Of a stretch of 64,000 nucleotides of DNA, positions 32,068 through 40,514 are shown piece after piece (position 1 is the first letter of the stretch; every line of letters starts with the position of its first letter). The notes under the pieces are model-generated. The model did not search any database and was not told the origin of the DNA. It saw nothing but the letters and a program-made list of their open reading frames with translations. This stretch comes from Actinomycetota bacterium. GTDB lineage: Bacteria > Actinomycetota > Actinomycetes > S36-B12 > UBA10799. Position numbers and translations under genes: made by a program. The DNA lies in the NCBI GenBank assembly GCA_020636995.1, contig JACJWU010000001.1:434001-498000 (forward strand). The letters are read 5' to 3'.

Positions 32068-33768
32068 CTACCGGACCCGCCAGGTGCGTGTCCAGGTCTT
32101 GGTGAAGTGGTCGGGTGCGCTGGAGGCGATCCGCACCCGGATGCGGGTCTTGCGCGGTGTGTTTCGGGTCCGCACGACGACCCGCTTCTTCGTCGCCTTC
32201 ACCGTCACGGTCTTGCCCGCCTTCTTCGGCAGCACCTTCACCGTCACGCGGGCCTGCTGACCCGAACCGACGGTGATCCTGCGCACCAGTCTGGTGCGCG
32301 CCGTGGCGTTGACCTTCCGCGTCCTCGTGCGGGCCTTGACATTCAGCGTGGCCCTGGGGCGGCCGTACAGGACGTACGCGTGGCGGCGGTCGCCGACGAG
32401 CAGATCCGCGTAGCCGTCGCGGTTGATGTCCCCGGGCCCTGCCACCGGCTTGCGTGCGCCCTTGATGCGCAGTGCCCGGTTGCCGGGGTGGCTCAGGGCG
32501 ACAGTGCGTGCGGTGCCGCCGAACACCAGGTACGCTCCACCGAAGGTTCCGAGCAGCAGGTCGTCATAGCCGTCGGCGTCGACGTCTCCGGTGCCGGCGA
32601 GCTCGTCGCCAACTTGTGCGATGCCGTCGATGCGGAACCCGCGGCTGCCCAAGGTTCGCAGATCCAGGGGCCTGCCGTCACCACCGAACACCACGTACAC
32701 CGAACCGGCGCCATGATCCTCGCCCCACGCGCCTAGGAGCAGGTCGTCGACACCGTCGGCGTTGACGTCCCCGGCGCCGGCCACGGACACCCCGAGCTGG
32801 CCGTACCGCTGGGCGCCGTCAATGCGGAATCCCCGGTCCCCCAGATCCGCGAGGTCGACGTCTGCGGTGGTCCCGCCCCACACCACGTAGACGGATCCGG
32901 AACCGTCGACGCCGTTGTGATCTGCGGCTATGGCCCCGAGCAGCAGGTCGTCGATCCCGTCCGCGTCGACATCCACCGCCCCGGCAACCGAGTCGCCGAG
33001 CCAGTCGTTGGGTGCCGCCCCGTCGATGCGGAACCCGCGGTTGCCGAGGGCGGCGAGGTCCAGCGGGTCCGTGCTCCCACCGAACACGACGTAGGCGGAT
33101 CCGGAGCGTTCGCGGTCGTTGTTCTCCGCGTTTCGCGCGCCGAGGACGATGTCGTCATACCCATCACGGTTGACGTCGCCGGCCCCGGCCACGGACCACC
33201 CGAGGCCGTCCCCGGTGGCGGCCCCGTCGATGCGGAAGCCCCGGGAGCCGAGATCGGCGAGGTCGACGTCGCCTGGGGCGGCGCCCCCACGCACCACGTA
33301 CGCGGCACCGCTGATGAACCGGCTGTTCTGGGTCGCGGAGGGAACGCCGATCACCAGGTCGTCGTAGCCGTCACCGTCGATGTCCCCGGCGCCGTCCACC
33401 GATGAGGTGCCCCAGCCATCCTCGGGAGACGCCGTGGTGATGCGGAATCCCCGGTCGCCCAGGGCGCCGAGGTCGACCGGTCCGGTCACACCCCCGAAGA
33501 CCACGTTCAAGGTGCCCGACTGCGCCCTGCCGTAGTACTCGATGGGCGCTTCGCCCACGAGCAGGTCGTCGACGCCGTCACCGTTGACGTCCCCAACACG
33601 GGTCACCTCCCTGGCAGAATCGGGAACCGTGCCATCGATGCGGATGTCGAACGCGGTACGCATGGTGATATCCGCTAGGTCGGCCTGACCCGGTGGAGCT
33701 ACCAACAGCCCGGCGGCCAGCGCCGCCCCGACCGCTGGTGCCAGTCTGCTCACGCCTCGGTTCGCCAT
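32068..33768 (-). CDS. Secreted FG-GAP (integrin-alpha-like) seven-bladed propeller with basic C-terminal domain
   Basis: 566 aa. A signal peptide (about 1-30: basic start, Ala/Leu-rich core, cleavage near GQADLA) precedes seven FG-GAP blades, each with a calcium-loop motif such as DVNGDGVDDLLVG. They fill about residues 45-455. A basic domain of about 95 residues follows, full of Lys, Arg, Thr and Val (for example VRRITVGSGQQARVTVKV and KRVVVRTR) and ends TWRVR. No LPXTG or membrane anchor. ATG 33768 lies 8 nt after the stop of the paralogue upstream; the Shine-Dalgarno GGAGGG overlaps that stop, so both are one operon. It may bind extracellular partners; function unknown. Confidence 0.87.
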   Translation of the reverse strand: MANRGVSRLAPAVGAALAAGLLVAPPGQADLADITMRTAFDIRIDGTVPDSAREVTRVGDVNGDGVDDLLVGEAPIEYYGRAQSGTLNVVFGGVTGPVDLGALGDRGFRITTASPEDGWGTSSVDGAGDIDGDGYDDLVIGVPSATQNSRFISGAAYVVRGGAAPGDVDLADLGSRGFRIDGAATGDGLGWSVAGAGDVNRDGYDDIVLGARNAENNDRERSGSAYVVFGGSTDPLDLAALGNRGFRIDGAAPNDWLGDSVAGAVDVDADGIDDLLLGAIAADHNGVDGSGSVYVVWGGTTADVDLADLGDRGFRIDGAQRYGQLGVSVAGAGDVNADGVDDLLLGAWGEDHGAGSVYVVFGGDGRPLDLRTLGSRGFRIDGIAQVGDELAGTGDVDADGYDDLLLGTFGGAYLVFGGTARTVALSHPGNRALRIKGARKPVAGPGDINRDGYADLLVGDRRHAYVLYGRPRATLNVKARTRTRKVNATARTRLVRRITVGSGQQARVTVKVLPKKAGKTVTVKATKKRVVVRTRNTPRKTRIRVRIASSAPDHFTKTWTRTWRVR

Positions 33769-33776
33769 GATCCCTC

Positions 33777-35489
33777 CTACCGCATCCGCCAGGTGCGGAC
33801 CCAGGTGGTGGTCAAGTGGCCGGGACCGTGCGAGACGATCCGCACCCGAACCCGAATCTTCTTCCGTAGCTTCTTCGGGGCTTTCTTGGTGCGCACCTCC
33901 ACCCGGCGCTTGGTCTGCTTGACCTTCACCTTCTTGCCTGCCTTCTTCGGCTCCACGGTCACCGTCGTGCGGGCCGCCTGGCCCTCGCCCACGGTTATGC
34001 GCCGGACGATCCTGGTCCGACCGGTCCGGCGGATCTTCGTCGCCTTCTTCCGGGCCGTGACCCGCAATGTCGTCGGTGGCCCGCCGAACGTGACGAACAG
34101 ACGCTTGGAGCGGTAGCTGCTCAAGGCGATGAGGTCTGCGTGGCCGTCACCGTTCACATCGCCGCCGGCGGCCTTCCACCCGGTCCCGTCGAGTCGGACC
34201 TTGCGGTCCCCGATTGTGGCGGGCGACGAACTGCCGAACACCATCCGGTCGTCTACACCGCGGGGCTCGGTCACGAGCAGGTCGTTGACTCCGTCGCCGT
34301 CGACATCTCCAGGCACGCCGGCCGCCAGCCCTGCCAGCGTCACTGCCCGCTCACCCGGATTCTGCAGGTCCAGCGCTCCCGTCCTCCCACCGAAGACCAC
34401 GTACGAGATGTATGCATTCCCGAACCGTGCCTGCCACCCGAGGACCAGGTCGTCGACGCCGTCGCCGTTAACGTCCCCGGCGCCGGCCACGGACCCGAGG
34501 TAGACGTAGGGCGCGGCGCCGTCGATGCGGAACCCGCGATCGCCCAGGTCGGCCAGGTCCACGTCGGAAGTCGGCCCACCGAGCACAATGGCGGAGTCGG
34601 AAGCGTAAGGTACGCTGCTGCTCGCACTCGGCGACTTGAAGACCAGGTCGTCGAAGCCGTCGCGGTTGATGTCCCCCGCAGCGGCTTGGATGGGCAGGTA
34701 CGAGTTCGAGCCGTCGGTGTTGCTGATCCGGAAACCCCGACTTCCCAGTTCCGCCAGGTCCACAGGGGTGGAGCTGGGCCCACCGAGCACCACGTAGCGT
34801 GTCGTCGTTCCTGTGCCTTCGATGCTTGTGGGGGCTCGCCAACTGCTGAGCAGGACGTCGTCGAACCCGTCGCCGTTGACATCGCCGGCCCCGTCCACCA
34901 CGGTCCCGATGCGGTCGGATCCGGTGGCGCCGTCGATTCGGAACCCGCGATCCCCGAGGTCCGCCAGGTCGACCGGGTCGGTGTCCGGGCCCCCGAACAC
35001 CACGTAGGCCGAGCCGGAGTACACCCGGTTGTTGTTCGCCGAGCCCGGAGCGCCGATCAGCACGTCGTCGTACCCGTCGCCGTTGACGTCCCCGGCGGCC
35101 GCTACACCGCTGCCGGTGTTGGTGTACTTGTCGGCGCCGTTGATGCGGAACCCGCTGGAGCCCAGGGCCGTCACGTCGACCGGGTCGGTCCCGCCACCGA
35201 AGACCACGTACGCCGCACCCGACCACACGCCCACGCCGTTGTCAGTGCCCGGCGTCCCCAGGACCATGTCGTCGAACCCATCGCCGTTGACGTCCCCAGC
35301 CCCGGAGTACGTCACAGCCGGCGTCGAGTCCGAGACCGGGGTCGCATCGCCCACGCGGATCAGGAATCCGTCGTGCAGCTCGGTATCCGGCACGTCGGCG
35401 AGTGCGGGCGCTGCTGCCAGCAGCCCCGCGCCGAGGCCGGCCGCCGCAGCCGTCGCGACCAACGTGGTCAGGCATCGTCGGTTCGACAT
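33777..35489 (-). CDS. Secreted FG-GAP seven-bladed propeller with basic C-terminal domain (paralogue)
   Basis: 570 aa, paralogue of the next gene. A signal peptide (MSNRRCLTTLVATAAAAGL and GAGLLAAAPALA) is followed by seven FG-GAP blades (DVNGDGFDDMVLG and variants, about 50-460). The very basic ~95-residue tail (VRRITVGEGQAARTTVTV, PKKAGKKVKVKQTKRRVEV) ends TWRMR. ATG 35489 is chosen over an upstream GTG/ATG frame because GGAGG precedes it by 4 nt and the signal peptide begins there. The tail is alignable with those of the RCC1 protein at 40515 and the anchor-D protein at 59773. Confidence 0.87.
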   Translation of the reverse strand: MSNRRCLTTLVATAAAAGLGAGLLAAAPALADVPDTELHDGFLIRVGDATPVSDSTPAVTYSGAGDVNGDGFDDMVLGTPGTDNGVGVWSGAAYVVFGGGTDPVDVTALGSSGFRINGADKYTNTGSGVAAAGDVNGDGYDDVLIGAPGSANNNRVYSGSAYVVFGGPDTDPVDLADLGDRGFRIDGATGSDRIGTVVDGAGDVNGDGFDDVLLSSWRAPTSIEGTGTTTRYVVLGGPSSTPVDLAELGSRGFRISNTDGSNSYLPIQAAAGDINRDGFDDLVFKSPSASSSVPYASDSAIVLGGPTSDVDLADLGDRGFRIDGAAPYVYLGSVAGAGDVNGDGVDDLVLGWQARFGNAYISYVVFGGRTGALDLQNPGERAVTLAGLAAGVPGDVDGDGVNDLLVTEPRGVDDRMVFGSSSPATIGDRKVRLDGTGWKAAGGDVNGDGHADLIALSSYRSKRLFVTFGGPPTTLRVTARKKATKIRRTGRTRIVRRITVGEGQAARTTVTVEPKKAGKKVKVKQTKRRVEVRTKKAPKKLRKKIRVRVRIVSHGPGHLTTTWVRTWRMR

Positions 35490-35597
35490 AACTCCTCCCC
35501 GCGGCGCAGGAGGGGCCGCTGCCCCGTTCAGCGCCACCTCCAGGCTACGCCCGCCCGCTCCCTGCTGGGCGCCGGCAACCGGATCGTGACCCGTGCA

Positions 35598-35614
35598 CCG
35601 TCACACCGTGACGG
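35598..35614. terminator. Hairpin with 7-bp stem
   Basis: CCGTCACACCGTGACGG: a perfect 7-bp stem with a 3-nt loop between the divergent FG-GAP and RCC1 genes. No T-run; it could be a regulatory palindrome. Confidence 0.4.
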
Positions 35615-35645
35615 GCCACGACGACCTTGGTGCGCTTCACGGCTG

Positions 35646-35771
35646 CCTGCCCCGCCCGGTGAGTACACCCCTGTCGGGGTGGTGGAGGCGTAGTCTGAAG
35701 GTGTAGCCGACGAGGGGTGGGGGTCTGCACCCGTGGAGCGGATGTCTGGCTCCTTCCCCGGGGGGTGGGTC
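35646..35771 (+). promoter_or_regulatory. Conserved 126-bp leader of RCC1 gene 1
   Basis: Almost identical to 37543-37668 and clearly related to 40441-40514, always ending at an RCC1 start codon. It can form hairpins: CACCCC-TGTC-GGGGTG near 35667, GGGT-CTGC-ACCC around 35722-35733, and a G/C-rich one just before the ATG. In the third copy the last hairpin differs in sequence but is still possible (CGTCCC/GGGACG type). It could be a regulatory RNA or a duplicated promoter; no known riboswitch class is recognised. Confidence 0.6.
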
Positions 35772-37322
35772 ATGTCCATGACGAGGGCTTCGGTGGCGAT
35801 GCTGGCCGGCCTGGCGGTGGCTGGGTCGACTCTGATGGCCCCAGGCGTGATCGCTTCGCCTGTCGAGGGCCGCGCCGTGAACTGGGGGACCAACCCTGCC
35901 AGGGACAGCAGCACGAAGCGGTTCTGGCGGGTGCCGGTGGCCGTGGACACCTCCGGGGTGCTGGCCGGGAAGACAGTCACAGGCATCGCTGGCGGGTCAC
36001 GGTTCTCGTGTGCGGTGGCCGACGGACAGGTGTACTGCTGGGGCCGCAACTGGGGCGGTCAATTGGGCGATGGCAGCAAGACTGGGAGGCGCGTGCCGGT
36101 GGCGGTCGACGCCTCCGGGGTGCTCGCCGGGAAGACAGTCACCGCTATCGCTGCCGGCGACAGTCACTCGTGTGTGGTGGCAGACGGACAGGTGTACTGC
36201 TGGGGCGGCAACTGGGGCGGTCAATTGGGCGATGGCAGCACCACTGAGAGGCTCGTGCCGGTGGCGGTGGACACCTCCGGGGTGCTCGCCGGGAAAACGG
36301 TGACTGGGATCAGCGCAGGCGGTTCTCACACATGTGCGGTGGCTGACGGCCGGGCCTATTGCTGGGGAAAGAAGCTCTACGGACAGTGGGGCTCAGACTT
36401 GACGGGTCCGCTGGGCAACGACAGCACCACCAGTTCGAGCGTTCCGGTGGCAGTGGACACCTCCGGGGTGCTCGCCGGGAAGACGGTCACGTCCATCGCC
36501 ACAGGGCATTTCCACACGTGTGCCGTGGCCGACGGACAGGCGTACTGCTGGGGAGGGAACTACTTTGGACAGTTGGGGGACGGCACCACCACCAGTGCCC
36601 TTGTTCCGGTGTCCGTGGACGCTTCCGCGGTGCTGGCCGGAAGGACGGTCACGTCCATCGCCACAGGGCATTTTCACACGTGTGCCGTGGCCGACGGCCG
36701 GGCCTACTGCTGGGGAGACAGAGACTACGGACAGTTGGGCACCAACCGCCCTACCGGCTCGATCGGCGACCGTGACATTTCCAGGGTGCCGGTCGCGGTC
36801 GGATCCGGGGTGCTGGCCGGAAAGACGGTCACCGCAGTCACAGCCGCAGGCGGGTTCTCGTGTGCGGTCGCTGACGGTCAGGCGTACTGCTGGGGAAGGA
36901 ATGACAGCGGACAGTTGGGTAACAACAGCACCAAGAAGTCGAGGGTGCCAGTCGCAGTGAGTACCGCGGGACTCCTACACCACACGTCGGTCGTCGCCAT
37001 GGCCTCCAGCCTCCATACTCACACGTTGGCCATCGTGGTGCCGATGACATCGGTCCCGCAGCCGCCAACGGCGCCGCGGGGTATCAAGGTGGTCGTGAAG
37101 AAGCGCAAGGTGAAGATCACCTGGAAGCCGCTGAACGCCGCGACGTCCTACCGCGTGCGGATCTCCAAACCGGACGGCACCAAGTTCGAGAAGTGGAAGA
37201 CCAACAACACGCGGGTGTTCAAAACCAAAGTCCGGAAGGGCGAGAAGTACCGCTTCCAAGTCGCCGCGGTCGGTGTCGGCGGGCGAGGGCCGACCGCCAC
37301 CAAACGATTCAAAGCCAGGTGA
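35772..37322 (+). CDS. Secreted RCC1-repeat protein 1 with basic FN3-like C-terminus
   Basis: 516 aa. Signal peptide MSMTRASVAMLAGLAVAGST up to about residue 35, then seven RCC1 repeats of ~50 residues. Each has the pattern HTCAVADG.AYCWG...GQLGDGSTT..VPVAVDTSGVLAGKTVT, so a beta propeller is expected; conserved Cys pairs in each blade suggest disulfides. The C-terminal ~85 residues form a lysine-rich fibronectin-III-like domain (KVKITWKPLNAATSYRVRIS, KVRKGEKYRFQVAAVG) ending KRFKAR. ATG 35772 was chosen because the signal peptide begins there, although the frame is open further up. It is 1.9 kb upstream of its near copy. Function unknown. Confidence 0.85.
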   Translation: MSMTRASVAMLAGLAVAGSTLMAPGVIASPVEGRAVNWGTNPARDSSTKRFWRVPVAVDTSGVLAGKTVTGIAGGSRFSCAVADGQVYCWGRNWGGQLGDGSKTGRRVPVAVDASGVLAGKTVTAIAAGDSHSCVVADGQVYCWGGNWGGQLGDGSTTERLVPVAVDTSGVLAGKTVTGISAGGSHTCAVADGRAYCWGKKLYGQWGSDLTGPLGNDSTTSSSVPVAVDTSGVLAGKTVTSIATGHFHTCAVADGQAYCWGGNYFGQLGDGTTTSALVPVSVDASAVLAGRTVTSIATGHFHTCAVADGRAYCWGDRDYGQLGTNRPTGSIGDRDISRVPVAVGSGVLAGKTVTAVTAAGGFSCAVADGQAYCWGRNDSGQLGNNSTKKSRVPVAVSTAGLLHHTSVVAMASSLHTHTLAIVVPMTSVPQPPTAPRGIKVVVKKRKVKITWKPLNAATSYRVRISKPDGTKFEKWKTNNTRVFKTKVRKGEKYRFQVAAVGVGGRGPTATKRFKAR

Positions 37323-37345
37323 GCCAGGCCCGGGCTGCACCCGAC

Positions 37346-37440
37346 GGATTCGCCGGAATATCTTGTCGCACAGCGCACCCCGTCCCCCTCACGACGCACA
37401 CCGTCAGCCCGTGAACAGTCCGAAGATGCCCGGCGAACCT
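37346..37440. repeat. Downstream repeat, copy A
   Basis: 95 bp starting GGATTCGCCGGAATATCTTG after RCC1 gene 1, identical to 39243-39337. The end carries the polymerase-tail sequence CCGAAGATGCCCGGCGAACC; the frame then continues as RVQPSRKARSEG and stop, so the peptide is still recognisable. Confidence 0.85.
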
Positions 37441-37542
37441 CTTAGGGTCCAGCCCTCACGCAAGGCCAGGTCTGAGGGGTAACTGCGAGGCGCCGGGGCG
37501 ATGCATGGCGTAGGTTCGCCGGAACATCGTTGGTTGCGGGGT

Positions 37543-37668
37543 CCTGCCCCGCCCGGTGAGTACACCCCTGTCGGGGTGGTGGAGGCGTAGTCTGAAGGTG
37601 TAGCCGACGAGGGGTGGGGGTCTGCACCCGTCGAGCGGATGTCTGGCTCCTTCCCCGGGGGGTGGGTC
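37543..37668 (+). promoter_or_regulatory. Conserved 126-bp leader of RCC1 gene 2
   Basis: Same length and nearly the same sequence as 35646-35771 (one difference noted, G to C in CCCGTSGAG), though the genes behind have diverged much more. Contains the same hairpin CACCCC-TGTC-GGGGTG. Confidence 0.6.
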
Positions 37669-39225
37669 ATGTCCATGACGAGGGCTTCGGTGGCGGTGTT
37701 GGCCGGGATCGCACTGGCTGGGTCGACTCTGATGGCGCCAGGCGTGGTCGCTTCGCCTGTGCCGGGTCACGCCGCAGCCTGGGGGAGCAACTTCGACGGA
37801 GAACTCGGTGACAGTGGGCTCACTTGGCCCGGCGACGCCATCCCCGGCATCAGTCGTGTTCCGGTGGCGGTGGACACCTCCGGCGTCCTGGCCGGCCGGA
37901 CAGTCACAGGCGTCTCTGGCGGGTTTCGGTTCTCGTGTGCGGTGGCCGACGGGCGGGCGTACTGCTGGGGCACCAACTACGCGGGACAGTTGGGCAACGA
38001 CAGCACCACCAACTCTGGCGTGCCAGTGGCGGTGGATACTTCCGGGGTGCTGGCCGGCCGGACAGTCAGCGCCATTGCAGCCGGCGGCAACCACACGTGC
38101 GCGGTGGCAGACGGCAGGGCGTACTGCTGGGGCGACAACCGCGAAGGCCAGTTGGGCAACAACGGCACCACCCACCCGAGCCTGCCGGTGACAGTGGACA
38201 CTTCCGGGGTGCTCGCCGGCAAGACCGTCACCGCCATCGCCGCCGGCGCAGTTCACACGTGCCTGCTGGCCGTTGGCCAGGTGTATTGCTGGGGCTCCAA
38301 CCACTACGGGCAGTTGGGCAACAACAGCACGACAGACTCCGGAGTGCCTGTGGCGGTCGACTCCTCCGGGGTGCTGGCCGGCAAGGCGGTCACCGCCATT
38401 GCTGCCGGCGATCATCACACGTGTGCGGTGGCCGACGGACAGGGGTACTGCTGGGGCTACAACCACGCCGGTCAATTGGGTAATCGCAGCTCCACGAATT
38501 CGACTGTACCGGTGGCGGTCGATACATCCGGGGTGCTGACCGGTAAGACGGTCACTGCAATCGCCGCAGGGTTTCTACACACGTGTGGGGTGGTCGACGG
38601 GCGGGCATACTGCTGGGGCAGCAACGACTACGGGCAGTTGGGCAACAACAGCCCTACCGGCTCGATCGGTTCCCCTGTCGTTTCCAGGATGCCGGTCGTG
38701 GTCGGGTCCGGGGTACTGGCCGGCAAGACGGTCACTGAGATCACCGCTGGAGGCCGGTACTCGTGCGCGGTCGCTGACGGCCAAGCGTACTGCTGGGGCC
38801 GGAACGCCCGCGGGCAGTTGGGCAACAGCAGCACCAAGAAGTCGACGGTACCGGTGGCAGTGAACACCGCGGGGGCGCTTCACCACACGTCGGTCGTCGC
38901 GATAGCGGCAGGACAGCACGCCCATACGTTGGCCATCGCGGTGCCGATGACTTCCGTTCCCAGCCCGCCGCCTGCGACAACCGGCATCAAGGTCGCGCTC
39001 AGGAAGCGCAAGGTGAAGATCACCTGGAAGCCACTGATCGCCGCGACCTCGTACCGCGTGCGGATCTCCAAACCGGGCGGCAACAAGTTCAAGAAGTGGC
39101 AGACCACTAGCACGCGGGTGTTCAAAGCCAAAGTCCGGAAGGGCGAGAAGTACCGCTTCCAAGTCGCCGCGGTCGGTGTCGGCGGGCGAGGGCCGGTGAG
39201 CACCAAACGGTTCAAGGCCAAGTGA
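37669..39225 (+). CDS. Secreted RCC1-repeat protein 2 with basic FN3-like C-terminus
   Basis: 518 aa, tandem paralogue of the previous gene. Signal peptide MSMTRASVAVLAGIALAGST; seven RCC1 repeats (CWGTNYAGQLGNDSTTN, CWGSNHYGQLGNNSTTD and others); lysine-rich FN3-like tail (KVKITWKPLIAATSYRVRIS, KAKVRKGEKYRFQVAAVG) ending KRFKAK. The last RCC1 blades of proteins 1 and 2 share the unusual insertion RxTGSIG before the sixth repeat end, showing recent common origin. No sorting signal. Start as for gene 1. Confidence 0.85.
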   Translation: MSMTRASVAVLAGIALAGSTLMAPGVVASPVPGHAAAWGSNFDGELGDSGLTWPGDAIPGISRVPVAVDTSGVLAGRTVTGVSGGFRFSCAVADGRAYCWGTNYAGQLGNDSTTNSGVPVAVDTSGVLAGRTVSAIAAGGNHTCAVADGRAYCWGDNREGQLGNNGTTHPSLPVTVDTSGVLAGKTVTAIAAGAVHTCLLAVGQVYCWGSNHYGQLGNNSTTDSGVPVAVDSSGVLAGKAVTAIAAGDHHTCAVADGQGYCWGYNHAGQLGNRSSTNSTVPVAVDTSGVLTGKTVTAIAAGFLHTCGVVDGRAYCWGSNDYGQLGNNSPTGSIGSPVVSRMPVVVGSGVLAGKTVTEITAGGRYSCAVADGQAYCWGRNARGQLGNSSTKKSTVPVAVNTAGALHHTSVVAIAAGQHAHTLAIAVPMTSVPSPPPATTGIKVALRKRKVKITWKPLIAATSYRVRISKPGGNKFKKWQTTSTRVFKAKVRKGEKYRFQVAAVGVGGRGPVSTKRFKAK

Positions 39226-39242
39226 AGCCGACCCAAAGACTC

Positions 39243-39370
39243 GGATTCGCCGGAATATCTTGTCGCACAGCGCACCCCGTCCCCCTCACGACGCACACCG
39301 TCAGCCCGTGAACAGTCCGAAGATGCCCGGCGAACCGAAACGGGTGCAGCCGGGCCGGGCACGGGACTGA
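39243..39370. repeat. Downstream repeat, copy B, with full polymerase-gene tail
   Basis: Same as copy A for 95 bp, then continues to the stop codon of the polymerase-gene tail (39317-39370, 50 of 54 bp identical with 30960-31013). Encodes PKMPGEPKRVQPGRARD and stop. Confidence 0.88.
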
Positions 39371-39409
39371 GTGATGCTGGGGGTTCCTCCGGACCGTGGG
39401 ATCAACTCG

Positions 39410-39688
39410 TCAGTCGGTGCGGTAGATGTCCGAACGGGGACCGACCGCAAGCACGGTGACAGTCATGGCGTCCTCGTCGATCCGGTACAGGACGCGATAG
39501 GTTCCGCGACGGGCACTGTGTCTGTCGCCCAGGGGTGGCATGAGTTGCTTGCCCACCCGCTGTGGGTTGTCCAGCAGCGGCCCGGTGATGAACTCATGGG
39601 CCGCAAACGCGATCGACTCGGGAAGCTTCTCGGCGAGTTGCCTGCGTGCCGTGGAGGTGATCAGTAGTCGGTACACACCGGCCGTCAC
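39410..39688 (-). CDS. RelE/ParE-family toxin
   Basis: 92-aa toxin: YRLLITSTARRQLAEKLPES at the N-terminus, then VGKQLMPPLGDRHSARRGTYRVLYRID and a VTVLAVGPRSDIYR ending typical of RelE. Such toxins cleave mRNA in the ribosome or, as ParE, block gyrase; which cannot be told. GTG 39688 overlaps the antitoxin stop as GTGA. Confidence 0.9.
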   Translation of the reverse strand: MTAGVYRLLITSTARRQLAEKLPESIAFAAHEFITGPLLDNPQRVGKQLMPPLGDRHSARRGTYRVLYRIDEDAMTVTVLAVGPRSDIYRTD

Positions 39689-39966
39689 TGCGGCTTTCGG
39701 CGCGACTCCATGGCCGCAGCCAGGTCGTCGGCCGACTCCATCCGGCCATCAGCGAGATCCGCCTCTGAAGAGGCCAGTTGTGCGATCAGGTCGGGGTCAG
39801 CAAGAACTGCGATGGTCTCCTCCAGTCGCTGCAGATCATCAGGGGCTAGCAGAACCGCCGAAGGATGGCCGTGCACAGTGACGACCACTCTCTCGTGCTG
39901 AGTGCTGACCCTGCTGATCAGCTCGGAAAGGTGGGCCTTCACTTCTGCAAGGGGCAGACTTGTCAT
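39685..39966 (-). CDS. Phd/YefM-type antitoxin
   Basis: 93-aa partner of the RelE/ParE toxin. N-terminal MTSLPLAEVKAHLSELISRV and VVVTVHGHPSAVLLAPDDL form the Phd fold; the C-terminus is acidic (SSEADLADGRMESADDLAAA) and should bind the toxin. ATG 39966 is preferred over the longer frame because homologues begin at LPLAEVKA. Lies between two copies of the polymerase-tail repeat, in the accessory region. Confidence 0.9.
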   Translation of the reverse strand: MTSLPLAEVKAHLSELISRVSTQHERVVVTVHGHPSAVLLAPDDLQRLEETIAVLADPDLIAQLASSEADLADGRMESADDLAAAMESRRKPQ

Positions 39967-40153
39967 GGTCACAAGTATGACCAATTACACCCGGATCTGA
40001 CAACAAGCCTTTCTGCCCCAGCCGCACAGATGGGCGCGGGTACGTCCTCGCCACGGAGCGTCTTGTCGCGGCAACGTCGCCCATCACGAGCCGCTGGCAC
40101 CTGCGACGACACAGCCTGACCCGCACCCCCGCCTCACGCTCGCACCCCCGCGG
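39967..40153. other. Intergenic space upstream of the antitoxin
   Basis: Expected to hold the toxin-antitoxin promoter; no clear boxes, ORF or repeat were recognised. Confidence 0.4.
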
Positions 40154-40272
40154 GAGATTCGCCACAACATCTTGTCGCACAGCGCACCCCACTCCCCCTC
40201 ACAACGCACACCGTCACCCCGTAGACACTGGCGAAGATGCCCGGCGAACCGAAACGGGTGCAGCCGAGCCGG
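40154..40272. repeat. Downstream repeat, copy C
   Basis: Diverged copy of repeats A and B (AGATTCGCCACAACATCTTG at its start). The last 41 bp (40232-40272) match the polymerase tail and read KMPGEPKRVQPSRNAKSDR then stop. It is here not behind an RCC1 gene but between the toxin-antitoxin pair and RCC1 gene 3. Confidence 0.8.
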
Positions 40273-40440
40273 AATGCCAAGTCGGACAGGTAGGTGCCGC
40301 TCGCCTGGGGATGGACTGGGCGATCTTGCCCGGATGTCATAGAAGCGAGTCTGGGCGGTGGGCAGAAGATCGCGGGAGCTGCCGGGTTACCGACTGGCGA
40401 TCTGTCGCAAGACCTTATGTGCCTGTCCACGGACGTATGC

Positions 40441-40514
40441 TGGAGGTGTAGCCGACGGGGTGGGTCGGCACCCGGCGAGCGGATGCTTGGCACCGTCCCA
40501 GGTGGGGACGTGTC
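40441..40514 (+). promoter_or_regulatory. Leader of RCC1 gene 3, related to leaders 1 and 2
   Basis: Shares GGTGTAGCCGACG, the GAGCGGATG segment and TTGGC with the other two leaders. It can form GCCGAC/GTCGGC and CGTCCC-AGGT-GGGGACG stems, the latter 4 nt before the ATG. Confidence 0.5.

Noticed and set aside
35646..35771. Known riboswitch (c-di-GMP, c-di-AMP, cobalamin)
   Set aside because: Hairpins are present but none of the class-specific conserved sequences could be matched.
31014..40300. Prophage or conjugative element
   Set aside because: No integrase, transposase, phage structural or transfer gene; only att-like repeats and toxin-antitoxin pairs.
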